Notes: generated from the sequence alone by a model not told the origin. A stretch of 35,813 nucleotides of DNA from Jiangella anatolica (GCF_003236295.1 NZ_POTW01000072.1:1-35813), one strand, 5' to 3'. Shown: positions 8,563 to 19,229, numbered from the stretch's first letter. Program-made: numbers and translations.

Positions 8563-8860
8563 CACGCTTGACACCTCGTGTTCTCATCTCTCGGCTCACC
8601 CGTGTGCGGGTACTCGTGCGCGTGCGGCGGCTCGCATGCTCGTCCACCGTAGAAGATTCTGCACCGAACCCGCCTCGTCATTCGTCCCACTGGCCCGACT
8701 TCCGCCGAATGGCTGCCGCCCGGCGGCCCCTCGGGTGTGGTTGTCGTAGATATAGAAGTTACCGGCAGCGAAGCGTAGCGCCTTCGTGGTATGGGCGACA
8801 GCCTTCCGGCCGCGCGACCATGACGGCGCTGGTCGGGGCGGTGCGGACGTTCAGCCGACG
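8563..8860. other. Intergenic region, about 300 bp, no gene recognised
   Basis: It separates the phospholipase stop from the hypothetical gene's start, both on the minus strand. It holds an unusually AT-rich patch near 8745-8762 (around TAGATATAGAAG) that could carry a promoter, and a weak CGAAG/CTTCG inverted repeat near 8769-8786 that could be a terminator for the phospholipase. Neither is convincing. No open frame has coding character. Confidence 0.4.
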
Positions 8861-9844
8861 TCAGCCGGCGTCGGCCCAGGACCGGCCCTGCGCCAGCGCG
8901 GCCGCCGACGTGCGCATCGAGGTCTCCAGCACGGTCAGCCGCCGGCCGGTGTCCATGACGTTCGCGCCGATGGCGGCGAGGTCCTCAGGTCCCGGCCCGA
9001 GAATCGTGACGTCGGTCCCCTCGGCCCGCAGCTTGCCCGCCTCGTGCAGGCAGCGTCGCGTGCACCGGCGGCGCCAGCGACGCTCCAGCCGCGGCAGCAG
9101 CGCACGTGGGTGGTCCAGCTCGAACGACACCATCGGCGCGACGACGTAGACCTCGTCCAGGCCGAGCCCGCCGAACAGGTCGACCGACGTGGCCGAGCAG
9201 GTGCCGCCGTCGACGTAGCGGTGGCCGCCGATGACGACCGGCGCGAACCAGCCCGGGATCGCGCAGGACGCCATCACGGCCTGCGGCAGCGACGCCCGCG
9301 GCTCTCCCGGCCGGCCGAACGGCACCCGGCGGCCGGTCTCGTAGTCCATCGTGACGATCCACACGCCGGGGTGCGGCGACCACCCGGCGTCGGGCCCCGT
9401 GACCGCGTCGACCAGGTCGCCGACGCCGTCGAGCGAGCCGCGGCCGACCGGCATCAGCGCCGACAGGACGGCGGTCGGCGGCATCCGGCGCAGCCGGCGG
9501 ACGTTGCGACGGACCATGGCCGGCGACCCGACGCCGAGCCGCGGCCACTGCGGGTGCGCGCCGCCGGTGGCGGTGTCGTAGTCCCAGACGTGGTCGGCCA
9601 GCGGGCCGGCGATCGGGTTGCCGAGCTGATGGTCGCGCAGCTGCCGGGCATCGAGACCGGCGCCCAGCAGCGCGGCCATGACCGAGCCCGCGGACGTGCC
9701 GAGGATGTAGTCGAAGGACCGGAGGTCGGCGCCGGTCGACTCTTCGATGGCACTCAGCGCGCCGACCATCCACGCAGCGCCCAGGACTCCACCACCGCCG
9801 AGCACCAGGCCCCGTCGCGGTCCCCCATGACGAATGGCCTCCAT
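8861..9844 (-). CDS. Patatin-like phospholipase (serine acyl hydrolase)
   Basis: A 327-residue patatin-domain protein, an acyl hydrolase using a Ser-Asp dyad. The oxyanion loop is GGGGVLG (residues 16-22). The nucleophile elbow is GTSAGS with Ser51. The catalytic Asp is D212 in VDGGTCSATS, giving the required DGG motif. All catalytic elements are present. No signal peptide is seen, so it is probably cytoplasmic or membrane-peripheral; substrate unknown. ATG 9844 has no ribosome-binding site but is preceded at six bases by a CAGAAT -10-like hexamer, so the mRNA may be leaderless. It diverges from the Rv3235-family gene across 239 bp. Confidence 0.93.
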   Translation of the reverse strand: MEAIRHGGPRRGLVLGGGGVLGAAWMVGALSAIEESTGADLRSFDYILGTSAGSVMAALLGAGLDARQLRDHQLGNPIAGPLADHVWDYDTATGGAHPQWPRLGVGSPAMVRRNVRRLRRMPPTAVLSALMPVGRGSLDGVGDLVDAVTGPDAGWSPHPGVWIVTMDYETGRRVPFGRPGEPRASLPQAVMASCAIPGWFAPVVIGGHRYVDGGTCSATSVDLFGGLGLDEVYVVAPMVSFELDHPRALLPRLERRWRRRCTRRCLHEAGKLRAEGTDVTILGPGPEDLAAIGANVMDTGRRLTVLETSMRTSAAALAQGRSWADAG

Positions 9845-9850
9845 CTATTA

Positions 9851-9856
9851 ATTCTG
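9851..9856 (-). promoter_or_regulatory. Candidate -10 element for leaderless phospholipase mRNA
   Basis: CAGAAT on the minus strand ends six bases before ATG 9844, with no Shine-Dalgarno between. Only a poor -35 candidate (TGGCAC, 17 bases upstream) is visible. Confidence 0.4.
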
Positions 9857-9912
9857 CTGTAACAGACCGGTTCGTGCCACGTATGAATGGCCGGAATGTG
9901 ACCGAACCGTGT

Positions 9913-9993
9913 TTGCCCGCTCGCCGGAACCGGTCGCCCGTTCGCCTGCAAAGGGCTTCCGGAACTTGCCCGAGTTGCCCGCTCAGCGGGCAA
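9913..9993. promoter_or_regulatory. Palindromic operator candidate with repeated half-sites
   Basis: TTGCCCGCT-C-AGCGGGCAA at 9975-9993 is a perfect 9-bp inverted repeat around one central base. A related TTGCCCGAG abuts it at 9966-9974, and an exact TTGCCCGCT half-site lies at 9913-9921, 62 bp away (about six helical turns). The group lies between two divergent genes, suggesting a regulator binding cooperatively. The regulator is unknown. Confidence 0.5.
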
Positions 9994-10083
9994 ACTGCCC
10001 GCCGCTCCAAGGCCGTTGACCCTCGGGGTGCCCGGCGGTTTCGATGCTCGTGACGCCGATGAACTCGCCCACCAGGAGGCCCG

Positions 10084-12108
10084 ATGGCCGTCAGATCCGC
10101 GCCGCCGGAACGCGTGAGCCGGGTGCGCCAATTGCCGCTACCGGTCACCGAGCCGCCGTTCGACGACGAGCTCGGCCTGGTCGTGCTCGGCGGCGACCCG
10201 CGCGCGTCGGCCGAGCCGCCCGCGCCCGGCACGCCGGTGCAGGGCGTCCTGGCGCTCGAGCTGGAGCCCGACGACGAGTTCGAGGAGTTGCTGCGGCCGA
10301 TCGGGCTCGGCACGCCGGTGACGGCGGACAGCCTGTGGTTGCGCGATCCCGGGCCGGGCCACGTGCCGGCGGCGCTCCTCCGGGCTCGGCGACCGGATGC
10401 GACGGCGGAACACGCCTCCGGTCCGGGCCGGACCAGTGCACGCGGCGGAGCTGCCCGCCTTGCCGGGGTTCCGGGCAACGGACGGACGGCTGACGCCCCG
10501 GTGCGGGCCGGGGTCGCCGCCGGCCGACGGGACCGCCCCGGGAGTCCGGCTCACGGCACACACGCCGGAGCCGCCGGTGCGGCTGGCGGCACACCGGCAG
10601 TTCGGGCTACGGGCCGTGTGGGCCATCCCGGCACCACGAGTCAGGTCGCCGCGGGCCGCACCAGCAGGCCGACCGGCGAAGCGACCGCGCAGCCCGGTGG
10701 CGCCAGCACCACGGGCGAGGTGCGCCGACCAGGCACGAACAGCCCAGCCGGCGGCACCGGATCCACGAGCAACGCTCGTGGCGCGGACCCCGGCCACGAG
10801 GGCCACGCCGACACGACCAGCCAGCTCGCCGCGGCCCCAACCACCAGCCCGACCGGCGACGCGACCGCACAACCCGGTGGCGCCGGCACCACGGGCGAGG
10901 TGCGCCGACCAGGCGCGACCAGCTCAGCCGGCGGCACCGGATCCACCAGCCGGGCGCGTGGCGCGGACCCCGGCCACGAGGGCCACGCCGACACGACCAG
11001 CCAGCTCGCCGCGGACCGCACCAGCAGGCCGACCGGCGACGCGACCGCACAACCCGGTGGCGCCGGCACCACGGGCGAGGTGCGCCGACCAGGCGCGACC
11101 AGCTCAGCCGGCGGCACCGGATCCACCAGCCGGGCGCGTGGCGCGGACCCCGGCCACGAGGGCCACGCCGACACGACCAGCCAGCTCGCCGCGGACCGCA
11201 CCAGCAGGCCGACCGGCGACGCGACCGCACAACCCGGTGGCGCCAGCACCACCAGCGACCTGCGCCGACCAGGCACGAACAGCCCAGCCGGCGACACCGG
11301 ATCCACCAGCCGGGCGCGTGGCGCGGACCCCGGCCACGAGGGCCACGCCGACACGACCAGCCAGCTCGCCGCGGACCGCACCAGCAGGCCGACCGGCAGT
11401 GTGGGTGGATCCAGCATGACCGCGCAACCTGGCGGCGCCAGCACTACGGGCGAGGCGCGCCGACCGGGCGCGACCGGCCAGCCGGGCGGTTCCGAAGCCA
11501 CGAGGCAGGCGCGCGGCGCCGGCACCACCGGCGACTTGGACCAGCACGGCGGCACCGGCCAGGTGGGCGACCTCCGCTCCGGCCGCCAGGCGGACAGCCG
11601 CGCCGGGCAGACCGGAGCGGCCATCACTGACCCACGCGCCGAGGCAGGCCCAGGAGTGCGACGGAGGCCGGGCGAGGCCGGCGGCAGGGGCGGCGGGGCC
11701 GACGATCTCCCGGATCCGCGACGGTGGGTGGCGCGGCTGACCCAGTCGGCGATCGAGTGCCTGCACGGCCGCCGGCCGGTCCAGCAGCTGGTCCGCTGGA
11801 CCGCCGAGCCCGTCTACCGCGACCTCACCCGCCGCGCGAGCACGACGGAGGCGGCGCCGGCCGAACGACCACGGATCAGGTCGCTGCGGGTCTGCCGGGT
11901 CACCGCCTCCGTCGCCGAGGCGAGCGTCGTGGTGCAGTTGGGGCGAGCGGCGCGGTCGGTGGCCGTGGCCGTGCGCCTCGAGGTGGACGACGCGCGGTGG
12001 GTGTGCACCGCGTTCGACCTCGTGGAGCCCGGCCCGGCGGCGGCGGCGCGTCGCGAAGCCCAAGCGGGTCAGCGAGCGTCCCACGCCTCCTCGAACGCGA
12101 CCGCATAG
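10084..12108 (+). CDS. Rv3235-family protein with long tandem-repeat linker
   Basis: A 674-residue protein in three parts. The N-terminus (~1-100) has the family's acidic/proline stretch (RQLPLPVTEPPFDDEL). The middle (~100-540) is low-complexity Gly/Thr/Ala/Arg and includes four 60-residue tandem units at residues 200-439. The C-terminus (~548-660) is the conserved Rv3235/DUF6459 domain, recognisable by WVARLTQSAIECLHGRRPVQ, QLVRWTAEPVYRDLTRR, RSLRVCRVTASVAEASVVVQ and a final WVCTAFDLVEPG. Family members usually lie near secA, as here, and are normally only about 150-250 residues; this one is inflated by the repeats. Function is unknown. ATG 10084 follows AGGAGG (10074-10079). Its last 40 bases overlap the convergent SGNH gene. 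I am fairly sure of the family and have no evidence for a biochemical role. Confidence 0.85.
   Translation: MAVRSAPPERVSRVRQLPLPVTEPPFDDELGLVVLGGDPRASAEPPAPGTPVQGVLALELEPDDEFEELLRPIGLGTPVTADSLWLRDPGPGHVPAALLRARRPDATAEHASGPGRTSARGGAARLAGVPGNGRTADAPVRAGVAAGRRDRPGSPAHGTHAGAAGAAGGTPAVRATGRVGHPGTTSQVAAGRTSRPTGEATAQPGGASTTGEVRRPGTNSPAGGTGSTSNARGADPGHEGHADTTSQLAAAPTTSPTGDATAQPGGAGTTGEVRRPGATSSAGGTGSTSRARGADPGHEGHADTTSQLAADRTSRPTGDATAQPGGAGTTGEVRRPGATSSAGGTGSTSRARGADPGHEGHADTTSQLAADRTSRPTGDATAQPGGASTTSDLRRPGTNSPAGDTGSTSRARGADPGHEGHADTTSQLAADRTSRPTGSVGGSSMTAQPGGASTTGEARRPGATGQPGGSEATRQARGAGTTGDLDQHGGTGQVGDLRSGRQADSRAGQTGAAITDPRAEAGPGVRRRPGEAGGRGGGADDLPDPRRWVARLTQSAIECLHGRRPVQQLVRWTAEPVYRDLTRRASTTEAAPAERPRIRSLRVCRVTASVAEASVVVQLGRAARSVAVAVRLEVDDARWVCTAFDLVEPGPAAAARREAQAGQRASHASSNATA
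10681..11400 (+). repeat. Four 180-bp in-frame tandem repeats
   Basis: Units begin at 10681, 10861, 11041 and 11221. Units 2 and 3 are identical over all 180 bases, third codon positions included. Units 1 and 4 differ at scattered sites. Partial units flank the array: the tail of a unit at ~10640-10680, and the head of one at ~11416-11470 after an 18-bp insertion. Each unit encodes 60 residues, including GADPGHEGHADTTSQLAA. The array lies wholly inside the Rv3235-family gene. Confidence 0.95.
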
Positions 12109-13049
12109 CCCGCCTGGCCGTTCGCCGTCGGATGGAAGGAGTCCCGCACGAACGCCGACACGACGTCCCACTGCGGCGAGGCGCTGGCGGTCGTCGGCTC
12201 GGTCGCGTCGGTCCAGGAGATCTTCAGGCCGTAGAGCCAGTCGCCGGGGTCGTTGGCGCAGGCCTCGTGACCGTCGAAGACGTCGACGACCTCGTCGGAG
12301 GCGGACTCGACGCCGGCGTCGGCCGCCGCCGCGTCGATGACGTCGTTGAGGAGGACGCCGAGGCGGCGCAGCATCAGCCGCTCGGAGTCAGACAACAGCG
12401 CGGTCAGCGCCGGGCAGTCGTCGCGGACGGCGGGGTCGGGGACGAGCATCGGGTAGCCGCCGACGATCACCTCGTCGCCGGGCGCGGCCGCCTGGACCGA
12501 GTCGTAGAGCTGGACCAGCGGCTGGTGCAGGCTGCCGATCAACGCGGTCAGCTCGGCCTCGCGACGCGTGCACGACAGGAACGAGACCAGGCAGTTGACC
12601 AGCTCGTCGGCGAAGCCGGCGTCGTTGCCGCCGACCGTGACGGTGATCAGCCGGTCGCCGGCGCCGGGGATCGCCGCCAGCTGCTGCACCTGCTGCGCCA
12701 CGTCGGGGATCGCGGCGCCGGAGCAGGCCAGCAGCGTCCGGTCGGTCACGGCGCTGCCGAAGATCAGGTTGTTCCAGGCCTGCGGCGTCCGGTCGCAGTC
12801 GTCGAGGTATCCGCCGGCGCCGAGGCCGGACGAGTACGAGTCGCCCAGGGTGATGACGGCCGACGGCGCCTCGACGGCCGTCTCCGCCGTGGACTCCGTC
12901 GCCGACGCGTCCGCCGCCGCGCCGAGGGCCGCGCCCACCAGCAGGATGGCCGCCACCCCGAGGGTGACGGCCGTTCTGGTCAAGGAGCGAGTAGGTCGTT
13001 CGTGGTGGGTGGTCGAGGTGTGGGTCATGAGCACTGCGCGGCCGGTCAC
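12069..13049 (-). CDS. Secreted SGNH/GDSL-type esterase or lipase
   Basis: A 326-residue SGNH hydrolase. An N-terminal signal peptide is evident (basic THHERPTRSLTRT, then hydrophobic AVTLGVAAILLVGAALGAAA, then ADASA), so the protein is probably exported by Sec. Block I is LGDSYSSGLG with Ser71. Block III is VGGNDAGF. Block V is DSFHPTANGQ, carrying the catalytic Asp and His. Several cysteines (for example around LLACSG and NCLVSFLSC) suggest disulfides. It resembles Streptomyces-type secreted lipases and esterases; substrate not predictable. GTG 13049 is chosen because GGAGG lies eight bases upstream; ATG 13028 is the alternative. The 3' end overlaps the convergent Rv3235-family gene by 40 bp. 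Confidence 0.92.
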   Translation of the reverse strand: MTGRAVLMTHTSTTHHERPTRSLTRTAVTLGVAAILLVGAALGAAADASATESTAETAVEAPSAVITLGDSYSSGLGAGGYLDDCDRTPQAWNNLIFGSAVTDRTLLACSGAAIPDVAQQVQQLAAIPGAGDRLITVTVGGNDAGFADELVNCLVSFLSCTRREAELTALIGSLHQPLVQLYDSVQAAAPGDEVIVGGYPMLVPDPAVRDDCPALTALLSDSERLMLRRLGVLLNDVIDAAAADAGVESASDEVVDVFDGHEACANDPGDWLYGLKISWTDATEPTTASASPQWDVVSAFVRDSFHPTANGQAGYAVAFEEAWDAR

Positions 13050-13163
13050 GGCCGCTCCTCCCATCCGCCGTCCGGGGAATGTGACACCCGGCATCACCGG
13101 ACGTCAACAAGGACGATAGCGGACGGAAGCCGTATGCGGGACAGGTTCCGCGCACCAATGACC

Positions 13164-13207
13164 GACGGGTGGCGCGGCGGCGTGACTACGCCACCGCACC
13201 ACCCGTC
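13164..13207 (-). terminator. Long-stem terminator downstream of secA
   Basis: The arms are 13164-13182 (GACGGGTGGCGCGGCGGCG) and 13189-13207, with a 6-base loop. In RNA read from the minus strand all 19 positions pair, two of them as G-U wobbles. The hairpin starts 18 bases after the secA stop. No T-tract. Confidence 0.8.
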
Positions 13208-13225
13208 AGCGGAGGAGCGAAGAGG

Positions 13226-16150
<2,925 letters not shown>

Positions 16151-16290
16151 GCGGGTCAACTCCTATGCAGCGGGCTTGGGCGTTCGTGCGCCCGGTGGCT
16201 CCGGGGGAGGTACGGAGGCTCGTCGACCCCATGGTACGTCGGGTCACGGAAAAGATAACGACTCGACCTCGAAGCGCGGCAGCGGGCAGG

Positions 16291-17421
16291 ATGCAAGGCG
16301 TGCAACCGTTCGAGCTCCGCGGCGAGCGCCTGCTGCTCGCGGCGCCGGTGGCCGCCGACATCGACCGCATCGCCGAGCTGTGCCAGGACCCGGAGATCCA
16401 GCGCTGGACCACGCTGCCGTCGCCGTACACGCACGAGCACGCGAAGCGCTTCGTCGAGGACGTCGTGCCGTCGGGCTGGGCGTCCGAGCAGGACCTCACC
16501 TGGGCGATCCGGTCCCGGGAGGACCGCCGCGTCCTGGGCATGATCGGGCTGCACGCCAGGGGCGCCGGCGCCGCGGAGGTCGGCTTCTGGCTGGCCGAGG
16601 AGGCGCGCGGACGGCGGCTGGTGTCGCGGGCGGTCCGGCTGGTCGCCGAGTGGGCGTTCGCCGACATCGGCCTCGGCCTCACCCACCTGCACTGGCGGGC
16701 GGCGGTCGGCAACTGGGCGTCGCGGCGGGTCGCGTGGGCGTGCGGGTTCCGGGTCGAGGGCAAGGTCCGCGGCGGCGTCGCGCAGCGCGGCGTCCGGCGC
16801 GACATGTGGGTCGGGTCGCTGGTCGCCGGCGAGCCGATGCGTCCCGCGTCGCCGTGGCTGGACGTCCCGACGCTGGCCGGCTCGCGGGTCGTGCTGCGCC
16901 GGTTCGCTCTGTCCGACACCGATGCCGTCGTCGAGGCCTGCAACGACCCCGTCACGCAGCACTGGCTCGGCGGGCTGCCGTCGCCGTACACGCCGCAGAT
17001 CGCGCGCGCCTACATCCACGACCGCGAGGAGGAGGCGGCCGCCGGCCGGGGCGTCCACTGGGCGGCGGCGTTACCGGAGGGCGGGCCGGCGATCGGGTCG
17101 TTCTCGCTGATGGGCCTGCTGACGCACGACGGCGGCGGCGAGATCGGCTACTGGGTGCACCCGTCGGCGCGCGGCCGAGGGGTCGCGACGGAGGCGGTCG
17201 GGCTGATGGTGCGGCACGCGTTCGCGCCGGCGTCGGCGGGCGGACTCGGCCTGCGGCGCCTGGTGATCGCGCACGTGACCGGCAACGACGCGTCGCGCAC
17301 GGTGATCGAGCGGGCCGGGTTCCGGCCGTACGGCGTGGAGCGGGCCGGCGAGCGGATCCGCGGCGGCATCGTCCAGGACCTGCACTGGTACGACCTGCTC
17401 TCCGACGATCGCCGCCCCTGA
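16291..17421 (+). CDS. Tandem GNAT N-acetyltransferase (two RimJ/RimL-like domains)
   Basis: A 376-residue protein with two consecutive acetyltransferase domains of the RimJ/RimL type. Each starts with the same kind of motif: RGERLLLAAPVAADIDRIAE with WTTLPSPYT in the first, and AGSRVVLRRFALSDTDAVVE with WLGGLPSPYT in the second. The second carries a good acetyl-CoA loop (IGYWVHPSARGRGVATEA); the first has a weaker one (VGFWLAEEARGRRLVSRA), so only one half may be catalytic. The substrate is unknown (protein N-terminus or small amine). ATG 16291 is chosen as the start of the domain; GTG 16300 is possible. It diverges from secA across about 140 bp and is followed by a terminator. Confidence 0.88.
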   Translation: MQGVQPFELRGERLLLAAPVAADIDRIAELCQDPEIQRWTTLPSPYTHEHAKRFVEDVVPSGWASEQDLTWAIRSREDRRVLGMIGLHARGAGAAEVGFWLAEEARGRRLVSRAVRLVAEWAFADIGLGLTHLHWRAAVGNWASRRVAWACGFRVEGKVRGGVAQRGVRRDMWVGSLVAGEPMRPASPWLDVPTLAGSRVVLRRFALSDTDAVVEACNDPVTQHWLGGLPSPYTPQIARAYIHDREEEAAAGRGVHWAAALPEGGPAIGSFSLMGLLTHDGGGEIGYWVHPSARGRGVATEAVGLMVRHAFAPASAGGLGLRRLVIAHVTGNDASRTVIERAGFRPYGVERAGERIRGGIVQDLHWYDLLSDDRRP

Positions 17422-17426
17422 CGCGC

Positions 17427-17444
17427 GGCGGCCCGGTGGCCGCC
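17427..17444 (+). terminator. Hairpin terminator after tandem-GNAT gene
   Basis: GGCGGCC (17427-17433), loop CGGT, GGCCGCC (17438-17444). The hairpin starts five bases after the stop codon. Confidence 0.6.
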
Positions 17445-17636
17445 GGCGGCCGACGGGTGGGGAATCACTGCGACGACGGTGGGAGATCGCTGCCCCCTGA
17501 CGACCGCGATGCCCGCGGCGCTCTCGCAGCGATGCCACACCGTCGCCGCGCGTCGCCGCCGTCCCGGGACGTGCTGCCGGCGAACACGAAGGACAGGCGA
17601 CGGCGAGACGGGTGACGGCACCCCGCCACGTCGGAT

Positions 17637-17713
17637 GCCCGCGAAACCGTCGGACGCAGACCTGCATTGGCCAGGAACCGTCGCTGTGGCGAGCATCCGC
17701 CGGTTTCGCGGGC
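17637..17713. repeat. Long imperfect inverted repeat (21-bp arms)
   Basis: The core arms are GCCCGCGAAACCG (17637-17649) and CGGTTTCGCGGGC (17701-17713), an exact 13-bp match. Pairing extends inward to 21 bp with two mismatches (17637-17657 with 17693-17713), leaving a 35-base loop. It is too far from either stop to be an ordinary terminator (~216 bases beyond the GNAT stop and ~205 beyond the AlkX-like stop). It could be a MITE/REP-like element or a structured transcript. Confidence 0.6.
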
Positions 17714-17770
17714 CTGACCGGCTCCTCAAGATCGCCCGCAACGAGACCCGGCAGAGCAGAGCGGGGGGTG

Positions 17771-17966
17771 CCAGACGACGCGGCGGAGGGCGTCGGCCGA
17801 TCCGGATGGTGTGGCCAGGTCAGGCGGCGCGGCGCAGGGGTGTCGGCCAGGCCCGATGGTGCGGCAGGTCACACGGCGCGGCACAGGGCGTCGGCCAGGC
17901 CCGATGGTGCGGCGAGGTCAGGCGGCGCGGCGGAGGGCGTCGGCCAGGGGGGCGGCGAGGTCGCCG
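17771..17966 (-). repeat. 49-bp tandem repeats derived from a gene 3' end
   Basis: Units start at 17771, 17820, 17869 and 17918, exactly 49 bp apart. The fourth is the real 3' end of the AlkX-like gene. Units 2 and 3 keep a TCA at the position of its stop codon (TGA in minus-strand reading) and a recognisable version of the final codons LADALRRAA. Copies have diverged at several positions, and similarity to the fourth unit fades after ~30 bases. Confidence 0.85.
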
Positions 17967-19132
17967 CGGCCGGTGGTCGTCACGTCGGAGAGGTCGAGCC
18001 AGCCGGCCAGCGAGATCAGCTCCTCGGCCAGCTCGTCGGGGGTGTCGGCCGGTGAGCCGGGCTCGCCCCACGCCGACTGCACCAGCAGCACGCCGGCCTG
18101 CCGGTCGGCCTTGAGGTCGACCCGCGCCACCAGCTGGTCGCCCAGCAGGAACGGCAGCACGTAGTAGCCGTGCACCCGCTTGTCCGGCGGCACGTAGATC
18201 TCCAGCCGGTAGCGGAAGTCGAACAGCGCCTCGGTGCGGGCCCGCTCCCAGATCAGCGAGTCGAACGGGCTCAGCAGCGCCCGCGCGTCGACCCGGCGCG
18301 GCACGGTGGTGTCGGCGTGCAGGTAGGCGGGCCGCTTCCAGCCCTCGACGGTGACCGGCAGCAGCTCGCCGGCGTCGACCAGCTCGGCGATGGCCGTCTT
18401 GGCGCCGTCGACGGGGAGACGGAAGTAGTCGCGCAGGCACTGCTCGGACCCGACGCCGTGGGCGCGGGCGGCGATGCGGATCAGCTCGCGGTGCGACTCC
18501 TCCGGCGTCGGCGTCGGGGCCGCCAGGACGTCTCGGTGCAGCACCCGCTCGGGCACGTCGTAGAGGCGGGCGAACGACCCGTTGCGGCCGGCCGAGGTGA
18601 CGTCGCCGCTCCAGAACAGGTACTCCAGCGCCGTCTTGACGTCGGACCAGTTCCAGCCCCAGTCGGTCTTCTCGCGCGGAGCGTCGTGCTCGATCTCGCC
18701 GGCGGTGACTGGGCCGAGCCGCTTCACCTCGTCGTGCACCCAGGCGACGAACTCGGGTTTGTCGCGGGCCAGCCGGCGGATGCCGCCCCAGGCGAGCTCG
18801 TCGGCCCGGGCCATCCGCGAGCGCAGGTACGGCTGGGTGCGGACGGGCAGCAGCGACGCCTCGTGCGCCCAGTACTCGAACAGCATGCGCGGCGAGCGGT
18901 TGACCGCACGGTCCAGCTCGGCCCGCGGATACGGGCCCAACCGGCTGAAGAACGGCAGGTAGTGCGAGCGCGAGAGGACGTTGACGGAGTCGATCTGCAC
19001 GACGCCGACGCGGTCGACCACGCGGCGGATGGCGCGACGGTCCGGCGTGGCCGGGCGCGGGGCGGCGAACCCCTGGGCGGCCAGCGCCACGCGCCGGGCG
19101 GCGGCGGTCGTCAGCTTCTCTCGTCGTGCCAT
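17918..19132 (-). CDS. Winged-helix DNA glycosylase-like protein (YcaQ/AlkX family, DUF1006/HTH_42)
   Basis: A 404-residue protein of the YcaQ/AlkZ-like superfamily, whose studied members excise alkylated or crosslinked bases through three winged-helix domains. The conserved motif after the first helices is [20 protein letters not shown]. Its Q46-I-D48 fits the Q-x-D form of the YcaQ/AlkX group rather than the Q-x-Q of AlkZ. Further family features are [10 protein letters not shown], the central [19 protein letters not shown], and [21 protein letters not shown] with [20 protein letters not shown]. It is complete and full length. ATG 19132 has no ribosome-binding site, but TAGCTT lies six bases upstream, consistent with a leaderless mRNA. 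Its tail is tandemly duplicated downstream. It is probably an interstrand-crosslink or alkyl-base repair enzyme, by homology only. Confidence 0.9.
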   Translation of the reverse strand: MARREKLTTAAARRVALAAQGFAAPRPATPDRRAIRRVVDRVGVVQIDSVNVLSRSHYLPFFSRLGPYPRAELDRAVNRSPRMLFEYWAHEASLLPVRTQPYLRSRMARADELAWGGIRRLARDKPEFVAWVHDEVKRLGPVTAGEIEHDAPREKTDWGWNWSDVKTALEYLFWSGDVTSAGRNGSFARLYDVPERVLHRDVLAAPTPTPEESHRELIRIAARAHGVGSEQCLRDYFRLPVDGAKTAIAELVDAGELLPVTVEGWKRPAYLHADTTVPRRVDARALLSPFDSLIWERARTEALFDFRYRLEIYVPPDKRVHGYYVLPFLLGDQLVARVDLKADRQAGVLLVQSAWGEPGSPADTPDELAEELISLAGWLDLSDVTTTGRGDLAAPLADALRRAA

Positions 19133-19138
19133 GTCGCG

Positions 19139-19144
19139 AAGCTA
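19139..19144 (-). promoter_or_regulatory. Candidate -10 element for leaderless AlkX-like gene
   Basis: TAGCTT on the minus strand (TANNNT form), six bases before ATG 19132. No Shine-Dalgarno is present and the -35 match is weak. Confidence 0.4.
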
Positions 19145-19182
19145 CCAGCGGGCACCGACAGGGTCGGCCGGGCCGGAACGCG

Positions 19183-19216
19183 CGTCGGCGCGCCCTCCGT
19201 GGAGAGCGCGCCGACG
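19183..19216 (-). terminator. Hairpin terminator after hpf
   Basis: CGTCGGCGCGC (19183-19193) pairs perfectly with GCGCGCCGACG (19206-19216). The stem continues past a one-base mismatch as CTCC/GGAG around a GT turn. It begins 13 bases after the hpf stop and separates hpf from the AlkX-like gene. Confidence 0.8.
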
Positions 19217-19229
19217 TGCCGTGAGGGGC

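Larger units (their letters stand above)
17422..17917. other. 496-bp intergenic region rich in repeats
   Basis: It lies between the convergent tandem-GNAT and AlkX-like genes. It contains the GNAT terminator (17427), a long imperfect inverted repeat (17637-17713) and 49-bp tandem copies of the AlkX-like gene's tail (17771-17917). The stretch 17445-17636 shows nothing I can assign. Open frames here lack consistent coding character. Confidence 0.6.

Noticed and set aside
10397-11627. Alternative open frames on both strands through the 180-bp array
   Set aside because: A repeat length divisible by three with no stops keeps several frames open. Only the 10084-12108 frame joins conserved N- and C-terminal segments and has a ribosome-binding site.
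17771-17966. CRISPR-like array
   Set aside because: Units are contiguous with no unique spacers, and no cas genes are present. The unit derives from a gene's 3' end.
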